A stretch of DNA of 64,000 bases from Cheilinus undulatus (GCF_018320785.1 NC_054885.1:6212921-6276920); one strand, 5' to 3'. Positions 1-13,480 are shown, numbered from the stretch's first letter. Program-made: numbers and translations. Notes: a model not told the origin generated them from the sequence alone.

Positions 1-1090
1 GCTAGCTGTGGCTAGCGGCTAGCATGCTACCTAGCTAAAGTTCCTTCGAAGAATCTGCTTCCACTTAAAGTTTTTACCCCTTAAACATACTTTTTCTGTT
101 ACAGCTTACTGAAGCAATATTCTTGTTCACTTTTAAAGTATTTCCTATGAAAATGGTTGATTTTTAACTACTGCGGTGGTATTTTGATTCTTTGTGGTTG
201 TATTTTCCTTTTTAATTAGGCTACAGTTCAGGCTAAAGGTTAAAGGTAAAAGACAGCAGTCATAATTTCTCTATGGTGGCCCTGAAGGTCAACTGTGCAA
301 ATGTTCCATGACTGCAAAAAGCAATCCACCTGACATTAAAATAAAAGTGAATATATATTTTTAAAAACACAAATGAAAAAATAAATATATATATAAAAAA
401 AGGAAATTAAAAATAAACCTAAAACCTGTAGCTTTTGCAAAAATGACCTTTTGCAAGATTTGTTTAAACTACTAAATATTTTGCAAAATAAATACATGAA
501 TAAATAAATCACTATCTATGAAGCTAAGTGCAGAAGTTTGACTTTTATTCAATATTTATAAATAAATTAATTATTAGATATTACTATTACTGATAATGGC
601 TTAAACCCTAACTTTTTCTTTCGCTTTTTGATCCGTACCAAATTCTTTTTTCTTTGTATAATAATAATAATGATAATAATAAATATAATGTTTGATTTAT
701 AAAGCACTTTTCAATGTGTATGTACAGTCTGCAATATTACTGTGTTCACTGTTGTATTGTTTGCTGCTTTATTTTTCCTTTATTTGGGACACACTTTGGG
801 CAGCTGAAGGCTGTTTTGAAAATAAATGAATTAAACTTTACCTACTGACTGTTGAGAGAAATAATCAAAATTACTGACACATTTTACACAAACATGAAGT
901 TTAACAAAGTGCTGCAAACTGACTAAAATGCAGAAAGAAAAAAAAAATTAAGAAATTTATAAAGGCAAATAATAATATCATAAAATCAATACAATGAATG
1001 GAAAACACACAGACATATAGAAGCCATAAAAACACAATGATTAAGAAAATAAAAAGACATAAAAGTACAGAGATCACACAAGTTTCATGC
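1..1090. other. AT-rich non-coding sequence with simple repeats
   Basis: Stop-dense in all frames. It contains an (ATA/ATG)n microsatellite at about 657-682 and A-rich stretches. No gene or mobile element is recognised. Confidence 0.6.
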
Positions 1091-1099
1091 TGAGTTAAA

Positions 1100-1320
1100 A
1101 GTAAAAAAAAATAAAAGTTTTAAGGCTTGATTCAAAAGTAGGTAGGGTGGGCCTGTCTTGATTTCGCGAGGTAAACTGTTCCACAGGGTAGTTGCCATCA
1201 CAGAAAACGTTTGATCACTGGTTCAATGTGGTTTTAGGGACACTGAGGCAAAGCTGATCAGCAGAACTCAAGGATCACGAGGAGTTGCAGACATTTATTA
1301 GGCCAGATATGCTGATCCGT
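1100..1320. repeat. Interspersed-repeat fragment (family uncertain)
   Basis: The text around 1145-1320 (GGGCCTGTCTTGATTTCGCG, AACTGTTCCACAGGG and what follows) has the look of a high-copy fish repeat. No ends or duplications are seen. Confidence 0.3.
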
Positions 1321-1327
1321 TTAGAGC

Positions 1328-2230
1328 AGGGGTGTCAAACTCAAGGCCCGTGGGCCAAATCCGGTCCATGGAACGATTATATCCAGCCCACAAGATCATA
1401 TCACATTTGTATTATAACTGGCCCACCAGTATGAGGTCTGCAGATTTCCTCCAGTATAATAATGCAAACTTTAACTTGATTATTTAAAAAGTCAAAAATG
1501 TGGTGAAAGAAATTAATTTGGGTTTTTATTTCATATTTTCAATTTTGCATCTCATGATAACAAATCAAACTTATGGTTTTGACTTTTCATTTCATACTTT
1601 GACCTTTTCAACTCATAATTTGGATTTTATATATCACATTTCTATCTTTTAGATTCACAATATTAAATTTTAAGTCATATTTTGACTTTTTAACTCCTTA
1701 CTTTGGCTTTTTAATCACATATTTTGATTTTTAAAAAATTATTTCAATTTTTTTTCTCATATTCTGACATTTTAAATGAGTAATTTTTAATTTTAATATC
1801 ATATTTTGACCTATTCGACTCCCAATTTTAAATTTAAGTCATATTATTAACTTTTTAAGTCATCATTTTGAATTTTAGTTCATATTTTCACATTTTCATC
1901 TCCTTATTTTGGCTTTTTAATCCATATTTTGACCTATCAGACTCACAATTTAAAATCTTACGTCTTATTATGACTTTTAAATTCACAATTTCAAATTTGA
2001 TCTCATATTTTGACCTTTCAAACTTATGATTTTAACTTTCTCCTATTATATTTGCTCTTTTAAAACATTTTTTTCTATCCTTAATAATGTGTTCTGATCT
2101 TTAGAACTAATAAATTGAAATTTTTATCTTAGATTTGAGCCTTTAAACTTATAATTTTTACTTTTTTTTAAATTTCCAAATGATTTATCATCAGCACTGT
2201 TTTTTTTTTTTTGTTTTTTTTTTTTCATAT
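1328..2230 (+). repeat. hAT-like repeat end plus AT-rich minisatellite, copy 1
   Basis: It starts CAGGGGTGTCAAACTCAAGG and continues through a conserved block to about 1455. Then comes roughly 700 bp of degenerate 25-35-bp units of the type TCATATTTTGACCTTTCAAA / CTCATGATTTTGA. The same composite recurs at 8344-9090. CAGGGGTG is a typical hAT terminus; the matching far end is not found. Confidence 0.6.
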
Positions 2231-2599
2231 TTTATTACTGGTGAAAATGAGGTTGACAGTTATGCTAAAATGTTGACCCAGTTAGGCTCTAAATCCAGAA
2301 TCTGGTCTCTGCTGTGATTGAGATTAACTTTAGTTGCAAATTGGTGCAATATAAATAAATTAAGATTAACTGATGAAACAAAAAATTCATACTCTTGATC
2401 TTTTTAAGGGGTTATAATGCAACATTAAATGCTGTATTTGGTTTGAAATTGGCAGCCATATATTTGGTGTTAGGGCCACATTTCTTCTCAAAGATTATAG
2501 TTGCTTTTTGAAATTGATAATATTATTTCTTCTCTCTTTTTTTTTTAATCAAAGCACCTTTTACATTAACTCCATAGCATTGAGCATTCTGCTTTCTGC

Positions 2600-2613
2600 C
2601 CACTAGAGGGCAG
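2600..2613 (+). promoter_or_regulatory. Candidate CTCF site
   Basis: CCACTAGAGGGCAG matches all 14 positions of the CTCF core CCASYAGRKGGCRS. It lies in otherwise AT-rich single-copy sequence. The assignment is by motif only. Confidence 0.4.
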
Positions 2614-2639
2614 CACTGCACTGCAATTAATCAGCAGGT

Positions 2640-5165
2640 GTGGAGTGTTAGTTTCATGTCATTGATGAATTCATTTATATCTGTTTGCTTTTATAGATCG
2701 GTTTATTTTACATCTTATAGTCTAAAAAACTATAGAACACATTAATAATCTCAAAATAGTGTACCAGTCTCATACTGTTGGCTGCTCTGCATTGGCGTTA
2801 CTTGTGTTGCTTAACTTTATGTCTCTTTTTATGGTCTAAAATGATCTTATTATTTAAATTGTAGAATTAATTTATGCCCCTAGATTGAATTATTGGCTGA
2901 CCTCCACTTCCTTTCTAGATTCATTTGCATTTCTCTTTTTTATTTGGGTTTGAACTTAAGCGAAATGCCATCTGAGCATTTATGCTTTTAATACAAGTTA
3001 TAATAGACTATAAAAGCTTGATCTATTTATAGAAAAGCTCTGATTAAATGACATTTTCTATGACTTCATCAAGCTGCCATAAAAGTAAGATCACATCTAG
3101 ATCACTGCCAACTCAACCATCTGACCAAATGACTCCGCTGAGCTGTGATCAGTCATCACATTGTGGTCAAGATGGTTTCAGCCGAGGCTTGAGACGTGAT
3201 TTTCTCACACTGTGCCCATCTTAGCCTTAAATCCAGGCTGTCCAGGAATTAGACAGACCCACGGACTGAAACACCACAGCTACATAGTTTGAATGCTTTA
3301 AAGAACAACATTTCCAAAGGAGGCTCTGAAGCTGCGTATGTGTGTTTAGGAACGGGGTGGTGATCAGTTGATGATGGGCGCGGCAGTAGGATGACTCATA
3401 TTTGGAGTTGCCTAGCTACAGCTAGGAGTTGTTTTCTTTAGACGGCGAGCAAGTGAGCGAGAGAGTACAGTGTGTGTGTGTCTGGATTTCATTGAGAGAG
3501 CGTGCAGGGCTGTGTGGGGGCGGCTGAAACGCAGGGGTGGCACTGGGCAGGAAACAGGAGGAGCACAAATGTTCCCAAAGTGGAAGGGGAGAAATCACGT
3601 GAAGGGCTACTGGAGTTAACGGTAGTGTAACAACGACTCAGGGAGGGGAACAAAACACAGAGAGGGAGCGCTCAGGGTGAGGAAGTGAATCAAGAATGAA
3701 ACCCCCAGGCTGGTAACGATGGTAACGGGCTGGCTCGACTAAATATGAGGAATTCTTTTTTTTTTTTATTGAATGTAAACGTTGGCTAGGGCACCAGAGC
3801 TGACACATAATATTTAGAAGCTCCAGTGGCTCACAGTGTACAGTCAAATATCCAAAATGTCACACTCCTGAAGACTGATTTTAATTCACACCAGAGGCTC
3901 ACAGCCAGCAGGTCACATGTAAATACTCTTTGCTGCAGATCTAGCATATTCTCTGAGGTGATTTTGATTGGTGTACCTCTGCCTGTTTACTTCCTGGTTT
4001 CAGCTTTGGTAGCTTCAACTTATACAGCTTCTCTTCTTGTTTTAATTCAACTCTCAAGACATATAGATGTGTATGGAATATGTTATACAAATATTTTCAA
4101 CAGCAATTTAACTCTTCTTTCTAGGAATGCAGTGACGTATCGGTTTAGCATCGGTGTTGATCTACACTAGCCCTGCTGACAGACATCAGCCCATCGGAAA
4201 TAATGACATGAACCCATGCCGGTAGATGATTTTAATCTGTTGTGTTGCGTCTGTTTAATACTGAGCAGCTAGTGTACCTAAGTGCTGACTCAGAAAAGAG
4301 GTTTTTATTAGGCAGAGTAGTCATTTAGATGAAGTTATCTCATAATGATATGCTTTCATGGTCAGACATGACAGAAAATGTTGGGGTTGTGGGAGTCTGA
4401 CACCAAGATAAATCATGAAAACACCTTTGGTATTTAACTATTTTAAACACTGGTATGACTATTGGCCTTGATTATTACGACCAGCGCATCTCTACTGCTT
4501 TCTATGTTGCAAAGCCTTAAATATGTTTAAAAAGTAGAGGTAGAACAGAATCCTGTGTATTGAATAGAAATGATAATGAGAAGAGATGAGAGAAGCTGAG
4601 ATGTTTAGCTTTATTGTTTGTTTCACTGTTTGTACACTGAGAGGTTCAAAATATGCAGAAATAGACAGAATAGACAAAAACAGAAACAAACAGGCAAACA
4701 AAAAAAGGAACAAAAATAATAGTGCATTTGTCAGCAGGCCAGTGTAGCAGCAGTCACAGTAGCAGTGATGGTGTAATGAAGATATATGGAATAAAAAAAG
4801 GTTTTAATAACTTTGCAAAGCTGACAGATTGGCCAGATTCCATGTCTGTCATCAGGTGAACTCATCTTGCAAAAGTTCCACATGACACGATTGTTCCAGA
4901 TCAGAGGATAACCAAACCAGTTGGTGTCCTTAGAGAAGAGCAGGGTACTGAATATGGGCTGGGTTTAGTTACACTGCAAGCCTGTAAACAATGTTCTCCA
5001 GTGATGTGAATAGGGTGGATTTTAGCTACAGTGGTGGTTTTCTCTGAAGTGGACAACATTTATTATATAAAGGAAGAGCAAAGAGCCACTCCAAAAGCTT
5101 TCCTTGGTGGAAAAAAAAGTTTTTGCTCTTCTTGCTTCAGCAAGAGTTTGATTTACCAACTAGTG
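2640..5165. other. Mostly single-copy intergenic DNA
   Basis: No exon or recognisable element. A locally GC-richer patch at about 3300-3620 has a TGACTCAT motif and a short TG repeat. It could be regulatory, but nothing proves it. Short ORFs here look random. Confidence 0.4.
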
Positions 5166-5173
5166 GTGCATGC

Positions 5174-5690
5174 CAGTGTTAATTTTGGCATCTATTTTCA
5201 ATTTTAGTCTTTGTCTTAGTCTTTATATGAAATGTCTTTTAGTTTTAGTCACATTTTAGTCATTTCTACCCTTTTTAGTTTTAGTCTAGTTTAAGTCCAT
5301 AAAAAGTCCTCATGTTTTCGTCTTTACTTTTGGTCCCAGCGTTTATTGTCTCGCCTAAATCTGGTACTAAATAATGAATCTGTGTTCTATGCTCCCTGCT
5401 AAACCTGGGGTCCCTGCTTTCTACAGCTGAGAGGCAGAAGAGATACAGCTGCATTGTGTTTTGACAGATTTACCGCCAGTAGAGAAATATCACGGATTTT
5501 GAATGTCCGACGAAAACTACATTACATTTTAGTCTAGTTTTTTTCATCTTGATGAAAAGTAAACTTAGTTTTTCTCAGTTTTAGTCACCACAGATCTATT
5601 TTTGTTAGTCTTAGTCTAGTTTTTGTCATGGAAAAAAAGGCTGTCGATGAACATTTTTAGTCACAGTTATAGTCGACAAAATTAACACTG
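5174..5690. mobile_element. Non-autonomous hAT element (517 bp) with near-perfect TSD
   Basis: Terminal inverted repeats are CAGTGTTAATTTTG at the left and CAAAATTAACACTG at the right, perfect over 14 bp. The 8-bp flanks GTGCATGC (5166-5173) and GTGCACGC (5691-5698) differ at one base. The interior is a degenerate tandem of TTTTAGTC / TTAGTCTAGTTTTTGTC motifs and has no coding capacity. Confidence 0.85.
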
Positions 5691-5699
5691 GTGCACGCC

Positions 5700-7090
5700 T
5701 ACTTGTTGCTCTGGTTGGCGTATAATCAATGTGACTAAGCATTAAATTCCCCTTTCGGCTAAACGCTCATTTAAATTTCGTTTAACCGACTAGTAAAAAG
5801 AGGAGAAAATCCATGGATTACACCTGCTGGTTATTGTCAGCTGGTGTGATGTGCGCCTGATAGACTCTCTACGGCCTGGCTAACATTTAAAGCTAGCTCT
5901 GCCATCCTTCGTTCCTCTTTGCAGATTAATATCATGCTTTAATATGTGGCCTCTTCACTTTGGTTAAGTAGTTACACATGTGTTCAACCCTTGACAGCTT
6001 ACATACCACTTTATTTCCTTTAACTATTTAAAAAACTGTCATACCGCGCTATTCCCTCTACATGCTAAGCTAACTGCTAAGCTACCACTGAGCTACTCAT
6101 ATTTACATCTGGTGAAGTGCCATGGAAAAGCTCAGACAGGAAAGCAGCGGCTATTAACTGAAGCTACAGTGGCCTCTAGTGGTGGGAGGTTCATCACAGT
6201 TTAAAAGCACATTACAGACTGGGATTTCAAGCCTGTATTTATAAAAATGAAAGGTAATTAGTTTAAACATCTTGTAAATGTTGCACCAGCTAATTTGAAA
6301 AATGAACTTGACCGTTTAAGCTCTCGCATCCCTAAATGTGACAGTTAGTACCTTTGTCCTGTCACCCTTCAAAACAAATTTTTGGAAGCTTCTGCCCTTC
6401 CCAAACAGCATCTATCGTTTGATGCCTAAACTGATGCAAAATACATCCCCTACATTGGTTTTATGAATATCCATGTGATATCTGGCTTAAGTGTTTAACG
6501 TTTAAAATGGAAAAAGAAGTGGGCCGAGTATTGAGCCCTGTGGGAAACATTTCTGAAACAATGGACATATTTTATTCCCACGTCCTGACTTGTCCAGACC
6601 AGATGATGCCATATTTGTTATGGCATCCAAGTCTTCCGTTATTATGTAACTCTTGTAGAGTTCTAGGAAGTTAGGGATTGTATTTCTAGGACTCTATGGT
6701 TTTAAAGAACACCACCACCAAATTATTACCTATTCCACCCAAATACTACTCTCTATTCAAATGCTCATGCATTCAAATATTTATTCAGCACAGCTGCTCT
6801 TCACTTTCCAAAAACTTACAATTTCAAAGGTTCGATAAAGAATGCATTGTCTCTCAAAAAAAAGGGCTAACTTCTGCACAGTGTTCAAATTAAAACAGCA
6901 ACGTTTCAAAACCACAACATATTTGTGAAATGAAGACCATGACTGTGTCTCTTTCCCTCATGGCTGCTTTTGTTTGAAAATGACTAAAGATCTGACATTT
7001 TTTTAAGCTTTTGTACATCCTGATACTATGAATCACTAAAAAGGGCAGACTCAATCCTTGTAAAATGTTTTATATCAAAATATTGCAACT
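5700..7090. other. Intergenic, with one LINE RT-motif relic
   Basis: No gene is seen. On the minus strand about 6499-6545 reads PQGSILGPLLFPF, the conserved non-LTR reverse-transcriptase motif. No longer open frame surrounds it. Confidence 0.4.
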
Positions 7091-7094
7091 TTGG

Positions 7095-7235
7095 GCCCTG
7101 TTTTAACTCAGTTGGTACAGGAGGACCCCTTTATACAGATCCTAGAATCATTGACGCGCTAGTCCAGGGATCAAATCCTGATCCTGGTGCTGTTTGGCCC
7201 ACGCTTGCCCTCACTTTGTCAACCTATATTTGTTG
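7095..7235 (+). repeat. tRNA-derived SINE fragment
   Basis: An A-box-like AACTCAGTTGGTA near 7107 and a B-box-like GGATCAAATCC near 7167 are about 60 bp apart. They are followed by a tRNA-unrelated tail with CACTTTGTCAACC. The layout matches tRNA-derived fish SINEs. It lacks a tRNA cloverleaf, so it is not a tRNA gene. Confidence 0.6.
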
Positions 7236-7239
7236 TTTC

Positions 7240-8343
7240 TCTTCAGCTGTTCTTTGAAAAAAGGTTGAAAATACCCTAAGTAGAAATTTTGACAACCTTA
7301 GTTCATTGTGATAAATAGAGGAACTGTTTGACACTGAGAAAAAGGCCTGTGATTTTAGTTTTGGCCAAAATTGTCAGTTGTAATCTAAAATGGACCCAGA
7401 AGCTTATGTTAAACTTGGGCTCTTTAACTTCTCCATTTACAAATTGAGAAGGGGGGATTCTTCTGAAATGAAACCAATTATCATCTCAGTCCTGAGAAAC
7501 AGAGAGGAGGAGAATCGAAAAGGAAGCTGTGTGTACATTTTGTTTTTTTCATTCTCGCCTGCAGCGATGTGTCACTCCCTTCAAGGACGATGAGTGTGCA
7601 TTGTGCACGTGTTTGATTCTCACTTGGCTCATGTCTAACTGCTGTTTAAAGATAGACAAGGATTAGCGTGTACCTGTGCAGGAGCTCATTATATGAGAGA
7701 GGATGAGTGGGATGGTCAACTTTTCCAATTAGTCACCTGGAGTTTAGGGGGAGTTTCAACACAAAACCCACTGATATCATCCCTCTTGTTTGTTCTTCTC
7801 CCTTTTAAAGAACATTCCCATCAAACCTCTTTGAAATTACCCTTCAAATTCTGTATACACCCGGGCTGTCTTTATAATAACAGTGTAGAAATCTCAGGGC
7901 AGGGTGCGACATTGTGTAAGACTGAGAAGTGAGCAGCGAGACAGTCGACCACAGACCGAAGGCTTTACTATTGTGTAAAAGGAGCTGTGACTGGGCTGTG
8001 GTGAGGCTAACTCCCCTGGCATGCAGGCACCGCTCTGCTGGATAAGTTTCACACAGGCGTGTTGAAATACTCCCTCTCTGAGGCTCCTCACAAACACCTC
8101 TATCAAAAGATTTGTACATTAGAAAAAATCTGCCCTGCTTCAGGCCTTGTTTGCCCAAATCTAGTGTAAGTTTGCCAAGACTTAACAGACTTTGCTGCTT
8201 TTTTGCTCCTACTTTTTTCAAACAGCATAGTCTCAGGGGTAAGGTTTACAGGTTTACATCTGCTGCCTATGTCAGGACAGTATTTCTTTACATAATTTTC
8301 ATGTTTTTTTCTTGAAAAAAGAAAATATTAATCGCACTAAGGC
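7240..8343. other. Intergenic DNA without recognisable genes
   Basis: Several short overlapping open frames on both strands, up to 125 codons, show no recognisable domain, and no splice-supported exon is evident. Confidence 0.4.
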
Positions 8344-9090
8344 AGGGGTGTCAAACTCAAGGCCCGGGGGCCAAATCCAGCCCATGGTGCAGTTATACCC
8401 AGCCCACCAGATCATATGATATTTTTATTAGAACTGGCCCACCAGTATAAGGTCTGCAGGTTTCTTCCAGTATAAAAATGTAAACTTAACCTTGATGATT
8501 TATAACATCCTTGTTGAGTCATAAAAATTAGAAGAAGGAAACAGTAAAAATAATTTGATACAAAGTCAGAAATGTAGGAGAAATTTGTGTTTTCTCTATA
8601 TTTTCAATTTTGTATCTCACAGTTATGACTAAAAGTTATGGTTTTGACTTTTTATTTCATATTTTAACCTTTACATCTCACAACTTTGACTTTCATCTCA
8701 GTTTTTTACCTTTAAAAATCATGTTTTTCAATGTTATCTCAGTTTTTTACCTTTTATATTCATGATTTTAAATTTCAAATCATATTTTGACCTTTTAAAG
8801 TTATGATTTTGAATTTCATCTCACATTTTGACCTTTTTCAACTCCTAACGTTGACTTTTAGCTCTCTTTTTCACCTTTAAAAGTCATGATTTTTTACGCT
8901 GTTTCATATTTTGACATTTTAAACTCATGATTTTGATGTTTATCTCATATTTTGACTGTTAAGTATCATGATATTGAATTTTTTCTCACTTTTGTGGACA
9001 ATTTCAACTCCTAATTTTGACCTATATCTAATTTTTCACCTTTAAAACTCATGAATTTGAAATTGTATCTTGTATTTTGACCTTTAAAAC
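8344..9090 (+). repeat. hAT-like repeat end plus AT-rich minisatellite, copy 2
   Basis: CAGGGGTGTCAAACTCAAGG at 8344 and the following 120 bp align closely with the copy at 1328. The same TTTTGACC / CTCATGATTTTGA degenerate tandem follows to about 9090. Confidence 0.6.
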
Positions 9091-9479
9091 TGAATTAATC
9101 ATTTTCTTTACAATGTGCTTCATTGCTATTTTATTGACCCATTACATCAAACAGTAACAAAACGTAAATAGCTTTATCTTTAGTTTTGTTTTTGACCAAA
9201 AACCACTGAAAGAGAAATCAACGGCTATGTATTTGTGTGATTTAGAAACAGCATCAGCGTTTTAGTAAGATTCTTCGCAATGAATATCAAGAAATTACTT
9301 GGTGTTGGCTGCAGTAACAGATGAGTTCATGAATCATGAAAAAAGTAGAAGACAGAGCACTGAACCCTGTGCAAGACTATTTTTAATATGAGGTTATCTA
9401 AATGTTTAACACTTGTCATCTCTTTTCTATATCATGTGTTTCATACAAACTATTATTTTATTTATCTATAGTATAGAGA

Positions 9480-9953
9480 TGGGAGAAAAAATCGATTCTT
9501 TGATCAATCGTAATGTGGAGGTGGAAGATTCTGATTCGATTCATAAATGTCCAATAATCAATAATAATTTAGCCTAAATATTTAGTACTGTGGAATAGCA
9601 GGAACAAAAAGGTCGAACTCTGACATACAGCATGTAACAGCAAGTTTAGATCACCAGTCGTTCATCTGTGAATAACAGCCGTATTTATGGTTGTAATTCC
9701 AGATATGTTACAAGAAAAGGATGCTGTTACCTTTATTTCAGTGCAGTTGTGCATTTCAAGTTACAAACATGTTCCATTTGAGGATAGTCGAAATTTAATA
9801 ATCTCTTTTTCTAACCACAAATGTAATGCTTTTAATTAGGTTTTTACACAGTGAGAACATCAGAAATGTAAAGAAAAAAAAAACAAGGGCATCAAAATTC
9901 ATCACTTATCGATTAAGAATGCAGTTGTATTTAAATCGAATCATAAGGTCCCA
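9480..9953. repeat. Possible hAT-like MITE relic
   Basis: The left end TAGAGATGGGAG..ATCGATTC and the right end reading inward CAGAGGTGGGACC..GATTCG form an imperfect terminal inverted repeat. The 8-bp flanks do not match, so the boundary call is weak. Confidence 0.35.
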
Positions 9954-9964
9954 CCTCTGAAGAT

Positions 9965-10595
9965 TCCCACCTCTTCCATCCATCCATCCATCCCTCTTCT
10001 CCTGCTTGTCCAGGGCGAGTCGCAGGGGTAACAGGCTACGCTAGCCCACCTAGACGTCCCTTTCCTCAGTGACACTTTCCAAATCCTGCTGGGGGATCCC
10101 GAGGCATTCCCAGACCAGACAGGATACATATTCCCTCCAGCACATTCTGGGTCTTCCCTGAGGTCTCATCCCAGCTGGATGTGCAGGAATACCATCACAG
10201 GGAGGCAACCAGGAGGCATCTCGATCAGATGCCTGAACTACCTCAACAGGCTCCTTTCAATGCGAAAGAGCAGCGGCTCTACTCCTAGATGTCTCAACTC
10301 CTCACCCTATCCCTAAGGCTGAGCCCAGCCACCCTCCGTAGGACACTAATTTCGGCTGCTTGTCACCGCAATCTCATTCTTTCCGTCATTACCCAGAGTT
10401 CATGACCATAGGTCAAGGTTGGGAGGTAGATCGACCTGCAAATTTAGAGCCTTGCCTCTCGGCTCAGCTCCCTCTTCACCACAACAGTCCGGCACATAGC
10501 CTGCCATATTGCTGATGCTGTGCCAATCCATCTGTCAATCTCATGCTCCCTTTTACCCTCACTTATGAACAAGACCCTAAGATACTTCATCAAAA
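9965..10595 (-). pseudogene. Decayed LINE polymerase C-terminal fragment
   Basis: On the minus strand, from 10595 down, it reads KYLRVLFISEG, EHEIDRWIGTAS, VVVKRELSREARL, TLTYGHELWVM and LRRVAGLSLRDRVRS with several stops and frameshifts. These are recognisable segments of the C-terminal part of a fish non-LTR retrotransposon polymerase. A CCAT microsatellite (9977-9993) marks the element's 3' end. It is long dead; the clade is not assigned. Confidence 0.7.
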
Positions 10596-10639
10596 CAACA
10601 AAAAACTGCATATCGTCAACCACATTTGAACCAAAAGCT

Positions 10640-11012
10640 GCTCCAACTGAAATGAGAAGTCACGCTAACATATTTATGTATGTTATACATATATAATTAT
10701 ACCGACATTCAAATATGTTTTTCATAACCTTAAACTTCAGTCCTCTGATCGTATTTTAATGTTTAAGGACAAACAACGAAACAAACCTGAGTACTTAAAA
10801 TACAGTTTGAAGTTTAAAGATTGAGAATGAACAAAGAAAAACACCTCAACTGGCGTAGGTCTGTTGGTCCAGCCTAAGTACAAGTGGCAATAATTTACAT
10901 TCGATGCTTGCTGGTATTCCCAGCCAGGATATTGGTATTAAATGTCTGCATAAATTTTGATATCTGCTGATACTGATATTAGGCAGGCTAAATTTTGCAT
11001 CCCTACTTTCAA
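10640..11012. mobile_element. hAT-type non-autonomous element, family A copy 1
   Basis: It shares text with copies at 21770, 31890 and 54913: CTTAAACTTCAGTCCT, GTCTGTTGGTCCAGCC and the GATATCTGCTGATACTGATA block. The right end reads inward TAGGGATGCAAAATTTAGCC, a hAT-like terminus. The left end is eroded. Confidence 0.55.
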
Positions 11013-11019
11013 AAGCTAG

Positions 11020-13480
11020 AAATGATCCGATATTGGATATCTGTGAATTTTGTGTTGTTACTGTTGTATTGAAATGGGTAAAGATATGTGATTTCTTATC
11101 ATATTCAAGTTTAAATTTCCAGTATCATTGCAGCTGTAATTTTATGTATCTTTTTAGCATTCATCTGATGCTCTTTTTCTGGGGTATTTAATATGTGTCA
11201 AAGTGATAAATATGTAACATTTAAACTTTGCACAAACAACCAGCAATTAAGCAGGCTGAAGATGTTGGAAAAAGTTGTAGAAGCTGTCTTTTAAAAGGCC
11301 ACATAACTCATTTACCACGATGTAAAATGTCATAGTGCAGCTCTGTTCAGTTATGAGTATGTGGTTGTTTTTAAACGGCACATTTGCCCTGTAATCCAGC
11401 TCTTTTATGACCCCACAGTGTGCTGTTAACCAACATAGAGACACCTTGAACTCACTTACACTGAGAAAGTATTTTAAGATATCATTGTTAATACTTGTGC
11501 ACACAAAAACTTGACATATCAGACAATATCACTGCTGTTCTCTATGACTCTGGTTTTTCCGGTACCGATCAGCAATGGCAGTGAGACAAAGGGCTGATTG
11601 TTAAGAGAGCCACTCCATTGGTCTTCTTCTGTCAGTGTGCAGGCATGTGATTTGTCAACTTGTGTTTGGATATGAAAAACGTGTTGTGGCTAAGCTCCTG
11701 CCCCGCCCCCTGGTACATCCAGCAGTAGACACTGGTGTGTCAAACACCCACTGAGTCTTTACTGTGAAAAATGAGAGCATGACTCATGGCATTTCCTCTC
11801 TCAAAAAGGAAGATTCTTGCATAAGTGTAGTAGCAAAAATGTAGACTTTTCTCCACAGAGATGAGGGTTGGTTTCATTGAAAAAAACTCAAGATTTTTGT
11901 CTGGAGGGTGTGTCGTAACACACTTTATGATACTGTACAAAGCTTGGCTTAGCTCACCTGTAAGGTGGGGTCAACACGCCCAGAACAGAATCAAGTTCCA
12001 CCACATTCTGCCCCCATTGCCTCTCTTTCTCAGCCTATTCCTCTCTGGTGTGTTTTTTTATCATGTTGAGATTGTGTCACTGAAGCCGTTGTGGTTGAAG
12101 ATGTATTACTATATTGTTGTTTTTAAATCCTGACCTGATTGTTTTATTTGTTTGTGCTCACACGGCCCATGCATGCACAGAGGGAGTTGTCTGTTAGCAT
12201 GGTTACAGCTGTTTTTTTTGACAGATTGTGCAAAATAGATGTAGTAAAGATTGTGATGTCATTAGAAGGTGTTCCATAATGGAATTGCATGATTTCATAT
12301 ACTAACATTCTTTCCCACAAGGATTTGGGTGGGACTCTTCAGATGTGAAGTAGCACGATTAAGGTGTGGCGTCTGATGTTCAGACGGTTGGACATGAACG
12401 GATGGGTTCATGCCGCCCTTTGAAGAGGTGGGGTTTGTGGAAGATTGTTGATTTTTGAAATCAACAGCCAAATCAAACCACAGTAAAGCTATTAACGATA
12501 GTAGGGTGTACAATGTAGTCAGCATATCAGTTGAAATTTAATTACTGGTATTAAAAAATGTGCTTATGTCTGCAGAACATGGAAATAAGTTAGTGCCGTT
12601 TTAACCTTAAAGCAGCCGAGAAGCACCTTCTAAAAACCAAGGATTGTTTGAAATAATCTCCAAAACCTGAGGGTTTTCTGAAAAACTAAATATAATTTTG
12701 GCATTATCTTAAATCTTGCAGTTCCGGTAGCAGAGAGAGACATGATATAAAGAAAACATTCTTTGCTCCAACTGTTTCTCCATTTGGTTTGTTGACATCT
12801 TCATCAGTCAATCAATCAATCAAATCAAAATTCCCAACATCAGTGTCCTCTTGAAACATGTCCTTTAACTAATAAGCCCTAGTAAGCTGGTCTGCAGTCA
12901 TATCATGATGTGGGTGTTTGTCAACTCATAGTTGTTCCGGTCATCCCTAATACTGCTTGAGTTGATGGCTTGAGTTGTCAGCCGTTGTCTTTGTATTTGT
13001 ATTTTTTGCTAATCATCTTGCAGTTTCTCATCCTGTCTAGGTATAATCATGCATACATTGCATTCAGTCTAAATAGGTTAATCAGTAGCAACAGCCCTAC
13101 CACAGCTGAGGTTTTGCCGTTTTGCTTTTTCATCCTTATTCCTTAAACTCAGTGTTTGAGATCTGCCCCACAGCAGGTTCCATTTTTTTACACTTAGGAA
13201 GAAAGTGTTTTTTTGTGTTGTGTCAAGCATCTTCTCAGTGAACCACCCTGCTGCTAAACCTGTTATTTAATTTGGAGATCCAATTTAAATTTGAAAGTGT
13301 ATGCACCATAAAAATGGGTTAAGTGGTTACAGTGCCGTTTGTAGCCCTCATAAAGGCAGATGAAGCCTGCTTTTACTGTGACTATTCAAATACATTTTTC
13401 CTGATATGGGCATATGTCCATTGTGACATTATTGCACTAGCAGTGCCTTTTGTTCTTCTGTTTTTAGGATTTATAGTTGG
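11020..13480. other. Intergenic DNA, no gene recognised
   Basis: A short ATCA repeat lies at about 12807-12822. Open frames up to 90 codons show no domain. Confidence 0.4.

Noticed and set aside
7095..7235. tRNA gene
   Set aside because: Only A- and B-box-like parts are present, with no cloverleaf or acceptor stem and with a SINE-type tail.
7844..8221. 125-codon minus-strand ORF as a gene
   Set aside because: No recognisable domain and no splice signals. It overlaps several other random frames in a region without other gene evidence.
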